35,366 nucleotides of DNA from Duncaniella sp. GTDB lineage: Bacteria; Bacteroidota; Bacteroidia; Bacteroidales; Muribaculaceae. Made by a program: the position numbers and the translations under genes. Shown piece after piece: positions 1 to 7,220 of this stretch. The notes beneath the pieces are model-generated. The model was not told where the DNA came from. It made no database searches and saw only the letters and a program-made list of their open reading frames with translations. Location of the stretch: the NCBI RefSeq assembly GCF_029054785.1, contig NZ_JAIDEN010000144.1, positions 1 to 35,366 of the forward strand, read 5' to 3'. Within the stretch, counting starts at the first letter, position 1; each line of letters begins with the position of its first letter.

Positions 1-160
1 GATCGGGTTCATGTCTATAAGAGGTTGTTTAGCATGTCAGGGTTCTGTCAACAAATATACACCTTTAGATCAACAAATCAAAATCGCTATTCATACCGCC
101 CTTGAAATCATTTCAATTTAACACGATTTCAGTGATATTTCTATTAAATTTATAATTTTA
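1..160. other. Intergenic, no gene seen
   Basis: AT-rich sequence left of the leu operon promoter. It holds one partial copy of the TAAGAGG repeat (18-31) and a loose inverted repeat, TGAAATC near 104 against GATTTCA near 125, which could be the end of an upstream transcription unit. A short open frame at 11-121 has no recognisable features and I do not call it. Confidence 0.5.
18..31 (+). repeat. Partial copy of TAAGAGG palindromic repeat family
   Basis: TAAGAGGTTGTTTA matches the first 14 bases of the copies at 3275 and 30493. The downstream half is not recognisable here, so this is a fragment or a diverged copy. Confidence 0.5.
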
Positions 161-192
161 TTGTGTGGTTTTATAAATAATTTATACCTTTG
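161..192 (+). promoter_or_regulatory. Bacteroidota-type promoter of the leu operon
   Basis: TTG at 161-163 and TACCTTTG at 185-192, 21 bases apart, fit the Bacteroidota sigma-ABfr pattern (TTTG / TAnnTTTG). The expected start is near 198, giving a leader of about 100 bases that contains the hairpin at 235-252. Confidence 0.7.
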
Positions 193-230
193 CATTTCAT
201 TCACCCTGAAATTTTAACGATCAACGGTTT

Positions 231-252
231 TAGAGGTTGTTTTTAAACAACC
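231..252 (+). repeat. Palindromic repeat / leader hairpin before leuA
   Basis: TAGAGG is followed by GGTTGTTT-TT-AAACAACC (235-252), a perfect 8-bp stem with a 2-base spacer. It shares the AGAGGTTGTTT core with copies at 18, 3275 and 30493. It lies in the predicted 5' leader, 51 bases before the ATG. There is no U-tract, so it is not a simple terminator. Confidence 0.65.
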
Positions 253-302
253 GTAGGTCAGGTTTCCAATAAAACAATACAAAACATATATTATAGACCA
301 CT

Positions 303-1799
303 ATGAGTGACAGGCTGTTTATTTTCGACACGACACTTCGCGATGGAGAGCAAGTGCCCGGATGTCAGCTCAATACAGTAGAAAAAATCGAAGTCGCAAA
401 GGCACTTGAAGCCCTCGGCGTCGACGTCATCGAAGCCGGTTTCCCGGTGTCAAGTCCCGGAGACTTCAATTCAGTAGTAGAAATTTCAAAAGCTGTCACA
501 TGGCCTACGATCTGCGCCCTGACACGCGCGGTTGAAAACGACATCCGCGTGGCAGCCGAAGCCCTGAAATATGCCAAACACCCGCGAATCCATACCGGTA
601 TCGGCACCTCGGACTATCATATCAAATATAAATTCAACTCCACACGCGACGAAATTCTCGAACGCGCCGTCGGAGCCGTGTCCTTCGCCAAGAAGTTTGT
701 TGAGGATGTCCAGTTCTACGCCGAAGACGCAGGCCGCACCGACAACGAATATCTCGCCCGCGTGGTCGAGGCCGTGATCCGCGCAGGTGCCACTGTGATC
801 AACATCCCTGACACCACCGGCTACTGTCTCCCCTCGGAATTCGGCGCCAAGATAAAATATCTGATCGACAACGTAGAGGGAATCGACAAGGTTGTCATCG
901 CCACACACTGCCACAACGACCTCGGCATGGCTACTGCCAACACCGTCACCGGAGTCGTCAACGGTGCCCGTCAGGCCGAAGTCACGATCAACGGCATCGG
1001 CGAACGCGCCGGCAACACTTCGCTCGAAGAAGTCGTGATGACATTCCGCTCCCACAAGGATCTCGGCATCGACACCAACATCAACGCAACGAAGATCACA
1101 GGCATCAGCCGCATGGTATCAAGTCTGATGAACATGCCCGTGCAGCCCAACAAGGCCATCGTCGGCCGCAACGCCTTCGCCCACTCCTCAGGCATCCACC
1201 AGGACGGCGTGCTCAAAAACCGTGAGAGCTACGAGATCATCGACCCGAAGGACGTAGGCATCGACGAAAACTCGATCGTGCTGACCGCCCGCAGCGGACG
1301 TGCGGCCCTCAAACACCGTCTGCACGTGCTCGGTATCGAACTTTCAGGAGCCGATCTCGACAAAGCCTATGAAGCCTTCCTCAAGCTCGCCGACCGCAAG
1401 AAAGAGATCAACGACGATGACGTGCTCATGATCGCCGGCGCTCACCGCAAGGCTCTGAGCCGCATCAAACTCGACTTCCTCCAGGTGACAAGCGGTGTCG
1501 GACTCCATTCGGTTGCAAGTGTCGGACTCGACATCGCAGGAGAGAAATTCGAGGCCTGCGCTTCAGGCAACGGTCCTGTCGACGCTGCGATCAGCGCCAT
1601 CAAGAACATCATACACCGCAAGATGCTCGTAAAGGAATTCCTCATCCAGGCAATCAACAAGGGCAGCAACGACATCGGAAAGGTCCACATGACCGTAGAG
1701 CACGACGGAGTGTCCTACTATGGCTTCTCGGCCAACACCGACATCGTGGCAGCAAGTGCCGAAGCCTTCCTTGACGCCATCAACAAATTTGTCCGGTAG
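303..1799 (+). CDS. leuA: 2-isopropylmalate synthase
   Basis: Condenses 2-oxoisovalerate with acetyl-CoA, the committed step of leucine synthesis in the cytosol. The 498-residue protein is close to the usual length of the long bacterial form. The HMGL-like TIM barrel (about 5-275) opens with DTTLRDGEQ (residues 9-17; R13 and D14 are the family's catalytic pair), has the metal-binding HCHND at 202-206 and GIGERAGN at 231-238. The rest, from about 365, matches the LeuA regulatory domain that binds leucine, so feedback inhibition is expected. It is the first gene of leuA-leuC-leuD-cimA-leuB, and the ATG at 303 follows a good promoter by about 110 bases. Confidence 0.96.
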   Translation: MSDRLFIFDTTLRDGEQVPGCQLNTVEKIEVAKALEALGVDVIEAGFPVSSPGDFNSVVEISKAVTWPTICALTRAVENDIRVAAEALKYAKHPRIHTGIGTSDYHIKYKFNSTRDEILERAVGAVSFAKKFVEDVQFYAEDAGRTDNEYLARVVEAVIRAGATVINIPDTTGYCLPSEFGAKIKYLIDNVEGIDKVVIATHCHNDLGMATANTVTGVVNGARQAEVTINGIGERAGNTSLEEVVMTFRSHKDLGIDTNINATKITGISRMVSSLMNMPVQPNKAIVGRNAFAHSSGIHQDGVLKNRESYEIIDPKDVGIDENSIVLTARSGRAALKHRLHVLGIELSGADLDKAYEAFLKLADRKKEINDDDVLMIAGAHRKALSRIKLDFLQVTSGVGLHSVASVGLDIAGEKFEACASGNGPVDAAISAIKNIIHRKMLVKEFLIQAINKGSNDIGKVHMTVEHDGVSYYGFSANTDIVAASAEAFLDAINKFVR

Positions 1800-1879
1800 G
1801 CTTACGGACCATCGACCGAAAAGTCTGTAAACAAAATCATAACACAACCATTCCCCTCCTCCATACACACAAATTCTCT

Positions 1880-3277
1880 ATGGGAAAAACTCTTTTCGAC
1901 AAAATCTGGGATGCCCATGTCGTCAACAACATCGAAGGCGGACCGTCTCAACTCTATATAGACCGTCACTACTGCCATGAAGTGACCAGCCCGCAGGCGT
2001 TTGAAGGCCTGCGCACCCGCGGACTGAAAGTGTTCCGTCCGGAAAAAACCTTCTGCTCGCCTGACCACAATATCCCCACTCTGAATCAGGACAAACCGAT
2101 CGCTGATCCCGTTTCGCGCAATCAGGTCGAGACCCTCACACGCAACGCCCAGGAATTCGGCGTGACTCTCTACGGACTGGGACATCCGAAAAACGGCATC
2201 ATCCACGTGATCGGCCCGGAAAACGGTCTGACTCTCCCCGGCTATACGATCGTGTGCGGTGACAGCCACACCTCGACCCACGGGGCCTTCGGCGCCGTTG
2301 CTTTCGGCATCGGGACAAGCGAGGTGGAGATGGTGCTTGCATCACAGTGCATCCTTCAGCCCAAACCCAAGACAATGCGCATCAGCGTCAACGGCCAACT
2401 GCGTCCGGGCGTGACTGCCAAGGACATCGCCCTCTACATCATCGCCAGAATGACCACCGGAGGAGCCACGGGCTATTTCGTAGAATATGCAGGTGACACG
2501 ATCAAGGGCCTTTCGATGGAAGAGCGTATGACCGTCTGCAACCTCTCGATCGAGATGGGTGCCCGCGGCGGCATGATCGCTCCTGACGAGACAACTGTCG
2601 CCTATGTCAAAGGCCGCGAATTCGCGCCCAAGGGAGAGGAATGGGAAAAAGCCGTTGCCTACTGGCGGACACTCCCATCGGATCCCGATGCCGTCTTTGA
2701 CAGAGAAATCAATTTCGATGCCGCCGACATCGAACCTCGCATCACCTTCGGCACCAACCCCGGCATGGGCATCGGCATAAACGATCCAATCCCCGCTCCC
2801 GATCCTGAGGATGAAGCCGGAAAAATTTCCTATCAGAAATCACTCGACTATATGGGCTTCGAAGTGGGCCAAGTGCTTGCCGGAACTCCGGTCGACTACG
2901 TATTTCTCGGCAGCTGTACCAATGGCCGCATTGAAGACTTCCGCGCATTCGCCAACTTTGTAAAAGGTCGCAGGAAAGCACCCGGAGTCACCGCATGGCT
3001 CGTCCCCGGCTCCTGGAAAGTCGATGCACAGATCCGCGAGGAAGGTCTTGACCGCATTCTCTCGGAAGCAGGATTTGAAATCCGTCAGCCCGGATGCTCG
3101 GCCTGCCTCGCTATGAACGAAGACAAAGTTCCCGCCGGCAAGCTCGCCGTCTCTACCTCAAACCGCAACTTCGAAGGCCGTCAGGGACCGGGCTCAAGGA
3201 CAATTCTCGCAGGTCCGCTCGTAGCAGCCGCATCGGCTGTCACCGGAGTCCTCACCGATCCTCGCACAATAAACTAA
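1880..3277 (+). CDS. leuC: 3-isopropylmalate dehydratase, large subunit
   Basis: With LeuD it isomerises 2-isopropylmalate to 3-isopropylmalate; the same enzyme can act on citramalate. At 465 residues it has the standard length. Aconitase-fold signatures include CGDSHTSTHGAFG (126-138) and the three 4Fe-4S ligands C346 (SCTNGR), C406 and C409 (GCSACL). It starts 80 bases after leuA in the same operon. Its TAA stop (3275-3277) forms the first three bases of a palindromic repeat that fills much of the leuC-leuD spacer. Confidence 0.97.
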   Translation: MGKTLFDKIWDAHVVNNIEGGPSQLYIDRHYCHEVTSPQAFEGLRTRGLKVFRPEKTFCSPDHNIPTLNQDKPIADPVSRNQVETLTRNAQEFGVTLYGLGHPKNGIIHVIGPENGLTLPGYTIVCGDSHTSTHGAFGAVAFGIGTSEVEMVLASQCILQPKPKTMRISVNGQLRPGVTAKDIALYIIARMTTGGATGYFVEYAGDTIKGLSMEERMTVCNLSIEMGARGGMIAPDETTVAYVKGREFAPKGEEWEKAVAYWRTLPSDPDAVFDREINFDAADIEPRITFGTNPGMGIGINDPIPAPDPEDEAGKISYQKSLDYMGFEVGQVLAGTPVDYVFLGSCTNGRIEDFRAFANFVKGRRKAPGVTAWLVPGSWKVDAQIREEGLDRILSEAGFEIRQPGCSACLAMNEDKVPAGKLAVSTSNRNFEGRQGPGSRTILAGPLVAAASAVTGVLTDPRTIN

Positions 3278-3314
3278 GAGGTTGTTTAAAAACAAGAGTT
3301 AAACAATCTCTAAA
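3275..3314 (+). repeat. Palindromic repeat in leuC-leuD spacer
   Basis: AGAGGTTGTTTAA (3278-3290) faces TTAAACAATCTCT (3299-3311) with one mismatch, leaving an 8-base loop. The first 29 bases (3275-3303) are identical to 30493-30521. The leuC stop codon is part of the repeat. It has no U-tract, so it may act as an intercistronic stabilising or processing hairpin; that role is inference. Confidence 0.75.
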
Positions 3315-3351
3315 TTCCGCCATTCTCCTCCACACCTCAAACGCACACATC

Positions 3352-3939
3352 ATGAAAGAAAAATTCACCACCATAACATCCACCTGCGTTCCCCTGCCGA
3401 TGGAGAATGTAGACACCGACCAGATAATTCCCGCCCGCTTCCTGAAAGCCACATCACGCGAAGGCTTCGGCGACAATCTTTTCCGCGACTGGCGCTACGA
3501 CAAAGATGGCAACCCGATCAAGGATTTCGTGCTCAACGACCCGACATATTCCGGCTGCATACTTGTGGCAGGCAAGAATTTCGGTTCCGGCTCCAGCCGC
3601 GAACATGCAGCGTGGGCCATCCACGACTACGGCTTCCGCGTCGTTGTGTCAAGCTTCTTCGCCGACATCCACAAAAACAACGAGCTTAACAACTTCGTGC
3701 TCCCCGTAGTGGTCAGCGAAGAGTTCCTTGCTGAGCTCTTTGACTCGATCGCCTCCGATCCGCAGACCCAGGTGAAGGTTGATCTCCCCTCTCAGACCAT
3801 CACCAATCTCGCCACAGGAAAAAGCGAGAACTTCGACATCAACCCATACAAAAAACAGTGTCTCGCCGAGGGCCTCGACGACATCGAGTATCTCCTCTCG
3901 CGCAAGGCCGATATCGAGGCCTGGGAGGCGGCGCGCTGA
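3352..3939 (+). CDS. leuD: 3-isopropylmalate dehydratase, small subunit
   Basis: Swivel-domain partner of LeuC. The 195-residue protein shows the substrate-specifying region and the family motif NFGSGSSREHAAWA near residues 65-78. The frame stays open further upstream into leuC, but the start at 3352 (MKEKFTTI) is chosen because homologues begin here and the upstream extension would read through leuC and the repeat. The next gene starts 2 bases after its TGA, implying tight translational coupling. Confidence 0.96.
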   Translation: MKEKFTTITSTCVPLPMENVDTDQIIPARFLKATSREGFGDNLFRDWRYDKDGNPIKDFVLNDPTYSGCILVAGKNFGSGSSREHAAWAIHDYGFRVVVSSFFADIHKNNELNNFVLPVVVSEEFLAELFDSIASDPQTQVKVDLPSQTITNLATGKSENFDINPYKKQCLAEGLDDIEYLLSRKADIEAWEAAR

Positions 3940-3941
3940 AT

Positions 3942-5471
3942 ATGTACGTCGAAATAATGGACACCACTCTCCGCGACGGAGAGCAGACATCGGGAGTCTC
4001 GTTCTCGACATCCGAGAAACTGGCCATCACTCGCCTGCTTCTTCAGGAGCTGCACGTGCCGCGCATTGAAATCGCCTCCGCACGTGTTTCGGAGGGCGAA
4101 CGTGATGCGGTGTGCAAGGTCTGCGAGTGGGCCTCGTCGACCGGCTACATCGACCGCATCGAAGTGCTCGGCTTTCTCGACCAGGGCCAGTCGGTAGGCT
4201 GGATCGGCAGTGTCGGCGGAAAAGTCATCAACCTTCTGGCAAAGGGTTCTGAAAAACACTGCCGCCTGCAACTCAAGCAGACACCCGAACAGCACTTCAG
4301 GACAATCGAGGCCGAAGTCAGAAGAGCCCGCGAGGCAGGACTCGACGTCAACATCTATCTCGAAGACTGGTCAAACGGGATGAAAAACTCGCCCGACTAT
4401 GTCTATGCGCTGATGGATGCGATCAAAAGCCTTCCGATCAGACGTTTCATGCTCCCTGACACCCTGGGCATCCTCAACCCGTATGACACGATGTCCTACA
4501 TCCACTCGATGGTAGCGCGCTATCCTGACCTGCACTTTGACTTCCACGCCCACAACGACTACGATCTCGCAACGGCAAACGTGTTCGCGGCAATCAAAGG
4601 GGGAGCCAAAGGAGTCCACTGCACGATCAACGGACTCGGAGAACGCGCAGGCAATGCGACTCTGTCAAGCACCGTAGCCGTGATCCATGACCAGCTCGGC
4701 GACACGACCGACATCGATGAAAGCAAGATCAACAAGGTCAGCCACATCGTCGAGTCGTTTTCCGGCATCATGGTCCCGCCCAACAAGCCCATCATCGGCG
4801 ACAGCGTCTTCACCCAGTGTGCAGGCGTCCACGCCGACGGCGACAACAAAAACCAGCTCTACTACAACGATCTTCTGCCTGAACGCTTCGACCGCGAACG
4901 AGAATATGCCCTTGGCAAGACTTCCGGCAAAGCCAATATCAAGAAAAACCTCGAAGCCCTCGGAATCGAGCTGTCAGAAGAAGACATCCGCAAAGTGACC
5001 GAGCGCATCATACGTCTCGGAGACAAGAAAGAGATCGTCACTCAGGACGACCTTCCATTCATTGTGGCCGACGTGCTCAAACACCAGGCTCTCCCCTCAA
5101 AAGTCCGCGTCGACAACTACGCGCTCAATCTCTCACACGGGCTGCACCCGACAGCGACAGTGAAACTCATCGTGGACGATGCCGAGTTTCAGGAGAGCGC
5201 CGTCGGCGACGGCCAGTTCGACGCTTTCATGAGGGCTGTCAGAAAGATCTACAACGAAAAACTTCAGAGACCCTTCCCGACGCTCACCAACTACATTGTA
5301 AACATCCCTCCGGGAGGCCGGACAGATGCGCTTGTCCACACGACCATCACCTGGAATTACGAAGGAAACGTCTTCAGGACCCGCGGCCTTGACGCCGACC
5401 AGACTGAAGCTGCGATCCAGGCCACGGTCAAGATGCTCAACATCCTCGAAACCCTCCCGTCCAATTCGTAA
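3942..5471 (+). CDS. cimA: (R)-citramalate synthase, LeuA family
   Basis: Second LeuA-type enzyme of the operon, 509 residues. It condenses pyruvate with acetyl-CoA to citramalate, and LeuCD plus LeuB then make 2-oxobutyrate for isoleucine. Sequence seen: DTTLRDGEQ (7-15; R11, D12), VNIYLEDWSNG (136-146; Y139, E141), HAHND (202-206), then a C-terminal LeuA-like regulatory domain. From memory it matches Leptospira interrogans citramalate synthase along its whole length. With an offset of 5, the residues reported there for pyruvate selection (Leu81, Leu104, Tyr144) correspond to L76, L99 and Y139. The ATG at 3942 is 2 bases after leuD; the frame is open upstream, but only inside leuD. The alternative is a second isopropylmalate synthase, which I think less likely. 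Confidence 0.85.
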   Translation: MYVEIMDTTLRDGEQTSGVSFSTSEKLAITRLLLQELHVPRIEIASARVSEGERDAVCKVCEWASSTGYIDRIEVLGFLDQGQSVGWIGSVGGKVINLLAKGSEKHCRLQLKQTPEQHFRTIEAEVRRAREAGLDVNIYLEDWSNGMKNSPDYVYALMDAIKSLPIRRFMLPDTLGILNPYDTMSYIHSMVARYPDLHFDFHAHNDYDLATANVFAAIKGGAKGVHCTINGLGERAGNATLSSTVAVIHDQLGDTTDIDESKINKVSHIVESFSGIMVPPNKPIIGDSVFTQCAGVHADGDNKNQLYYNDLLPERFDREREYALGKTSGKANIKKNLEALGIELSEEDIRKVTERIIRLGDKKEIVTQDDLPFIVADVLKHQALPSKVRVDNYALNLSHGLHPTATVKLIVDDAEFQESAVGDGQFDAFMRAVRKIYNEKLQRPFPTLTNYIVNIPPGGRTDALVHTTITWNYEGNVFRTRGLDADQTEAAIQATVKMLNILETLPSNS

Positions 5472-5492
5472 AACAACAAAAAACATACTCGA

Positions 5493-6554
5493 ATGAATCT
5501 GAAAATTGCAGTCCTTCCAGGCGACGGAATCGGCCCGGAAATCTCACGTCAGGGCGTTGATGTCATGACGGCTGTGTGTGAAAAATTCGGCCATGCCGTA
5601 GAATACCGTCAGGCCATCTGCGGTGCCGATGCCATCGACAAGGTCGGCGATCCTTTCCCGGAAGAGACATATCAGACCTGCCTCTGGGCTGATGCGGTAC
5701 TTTTCTCAGCCGTAGGCGACCCGAAATTCGACAATGATCCCAATGCCAAGGTGCGTCCCGAACAAGGATTGCTCGCGATGCGCAAAAAACTCGGCCTCTT
5801 CGCCAACATCCGACCGGTGGAGACTTTCCAGTGTCTGATCCACAAATCGCCCCTGCGATCCGAACTGGTCGAAGGCGCTGACTTCATCTGCATCCGCGAA
5901 CTGACCGGAGGCATGTATTTCGGAGAGAAATATGAAGACAACGAGCGGGCCTATGACACCAATGCCTATACTCGCCCGGAAATCGAGCGGATTCTCCATG
6001 TGGCCTACGGCTATGCACGTCGCCGCCGCAAGCATCTGACAGTTGTCGACAAGGCCAATGTCCTGGCTTCATCACGCCTCTGGCGCAAGGTGGCTCAGGA
6101 GATCGCGCCCCAATATCCCGACGTTACCACTGACTATATGTATGTCGACAATGCCGCCATGCGCATGATCCAGGAACCGCGCTTCTTTGACGTAATGGTC
6201 ACCGAAAACACATTCGGAGACATCCTCACCGACGAAGGCTCTGTGATCTCCGGCTCGATGGGCCTGCTTCCCTCGGCCTCCACCGGCGAAAAGACTCCGG
6301 TGTTCGAACCGATCCACGGCTCATGGCCTCAGGCAAAAGGCAAGAATATCGCAAATCCTCTGGCCCAGATCCTGTCGGTAGCCATGCTCTTCGAATACTT
6401 CAACCTGATGGAGGAAGGCGCTCTGATCCGCAAGGCTGTCAACGCCTCTCTCGATGCCAATGTCCGCACTCCTGAAATCCAGGTGGAAGGAGGCGCAAGC
6501 TACGGGACTGACGCCGTCGGCGCCTGGATCGTCAACTACATCAAGGAAGCCTGA
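5493..6554 (+). CDS. leuB: 3-isopropylmalate dehydrogenase
   Basis: NAD+-dependent oxidative decarboxylation of 3-isopropylmalate to 2-oxoisocaproate, and of 3-methylmalate to 2-oxobutyrate when fed by CimA. The 353 residues have the isocitrate/isopropylmalate dehydrogenase fold: VLPGDGIGPE near the start, RELTGGMYFG near residue 131, the metal and substrate region DNAAM, and FEPIHGSWPQAKGK towards the C-terminus. It starts 21 bases after cimA, ends the operon, and is followed by a strong terminator at 6572-6627. Confidence 0.96.
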   Translation: MNLKIAVLPGDGIGPEISRQGVDVMTAVCEKFGHAVEYRQAICGADAIDKVGDPFPEETYQTCLWADAVLFSAVGDPKFDNDPNAKVRPEQGLLAMRKKLGLFANIRPVETFQCLIHKSPLRSELVEGADFICIRELTGGMYFGEKYEDNERAYDTNAYTRPEIERILHVAYGYARRRRKHLTVVDKANVLASSRLWRKVAQEIAPQYPDVTTDYMYVDNAAMRMIQEPRFFDVMVTENTFGDILTDEGSVISGSMGLLPSASTGEKTPVFEPIHGSWPQAKGKNIANPLAQILSVAMLFEYFNLMEEGALIRKAVNASLDANVRTPEIQVEGGASYGTDAVGAWIVNYIKEA

Positions 6555-6571
6555 CCGGCTGCTCCATAGAA

Positions 6572-6627
6572 ATCTCAAAAGGCACATGCCGCATACGGTT
6601 GAATCCATACGCGGCATGTGCTTTTTT
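6572..6627. terminator. Bidirectional terminator between leuB and yfcE-like gene
   Basis: GCACATGCCGC (6582-6592) pairs with GCGGCATGTGC (6611-6621). T6 follows on the + strand (6622-6627) and an A-run precedes it (6577-6580), so it can end both the leu operon and the convergent phosphoesterase transcript. Confidence 0.9.
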
Positions 6628-6647
6628 GTTCTTCATCCTCTTCCGGC

Positions 6648-7151
6648 TCAGATGCGCACCTTGCCGAGTTCGATGACTTCGAGGCCGGTGACAGCCCCGC
6701 TGTCTATTGTCAGGCGGACGAGTGTGCGTTCTTTCTGCCAGCCGTGATAGCCTGCGGCGCCGGGATTGACATGGAGCAGTCCAAGCTCCACATCGGGCAT
6801 GACTTTCAATATGTGGGAATGGCCGCAGACCATGAGATTGACCCTGTTTTCAATCAGGGCGCGCCTGATGCCGGGAGCATAACGGCCCGGATAGCCTCCG
6901 ATATGCGTCATCCAGACATTGACACCTTCTATCTGAAAACTTTCCACCTCCGGACAGCGTCGGCAGACGTCGCCATGATCAATGTTGCCACGCACGGCCC
7001 TGACAACCGGGACCACGTTTTCAAGACGCCGGATGACATCAATGTCCCCGACATCGCCGCAGTGCCATATCTCGTCACAGTCTTTAAAATGCGCTGCATA
7101 ACGGTCGTCCCAGCATGAGTGGGTGTCTGAAAGAATGCCTATTGTCTTCAT
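6648..7151 (-). CDS. YfcE/MJ0936-type metallophosphoesterase
   Basis: Small cytosolic calcineurin-like phosphodiesterase of 167 residues. Two-metal ligands are visible in order: D9 and H11 (SDTH), D33 (CGDVGD), N56 (RGNID), H83 (THIGG), H111 and H113 (GHSH). Family members cleave model phosphodiesters; the physiological substrate is unknown. It lies 63 bases downstream of the glycosidase-like lipoprotein gene on the same strand, with a palindromic element between, and ends at the shared terminator with leuB. Confidence 0.9.
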   Translation of the reverse strand: MKTIGILSDTHSCWDDRYAAHFKDCDEIWHCGDVGDIDVIRRLENVVPVVRAVRGNIDHGDVCRRCPEVESFQIEGVNVWMTHIGGYPGRYAPGIRRALIENRVNLMVCGHSHILKVMPDVELGLLHVNPGAAGYHGWQKERTLVRLTIDSGAVTGLEVIELGKVRI

Positions 7152-7171
7152 CAGGTGTTAATTGACAGGTT

Positions 7172-7220
7172 TTAAGAGGGGGGGCAGTTCATAACTATTG
7201 TTATGAAACACCCTCTAAGA
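7172..7220. repeat. Palindromic element with G7 tract
   Basis: An outer TTAAGAGGG...CCCTCTAAG pair encloses a perfect hairpin TTCATAAC-TATT-GTTATGAA (7188-7207). The core AACTATTGTTAT and the CCTCTAAGA end also occur in the right arm of the element at 30492-30634. The TAG stop of the upstream lipoprotein gene (7215-7217) lies within it, as the leuC stop lies in the copy at 3275. Confidence 0.6.

Noticed and set aside
11..121. Short frame upstream of leuA as a possible leader peptide
   Set aside because: It ends about 40 bases before the predicted leu promoter, has no run of leucine codons and no attenuator follows it, so it does not fit a leu leader.
3094..3351. Upstream in-frame extension of leuD into leuC
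   Set aside because: It lies inside leuC in another frame and crosses the repeat; homologues start at 3352.
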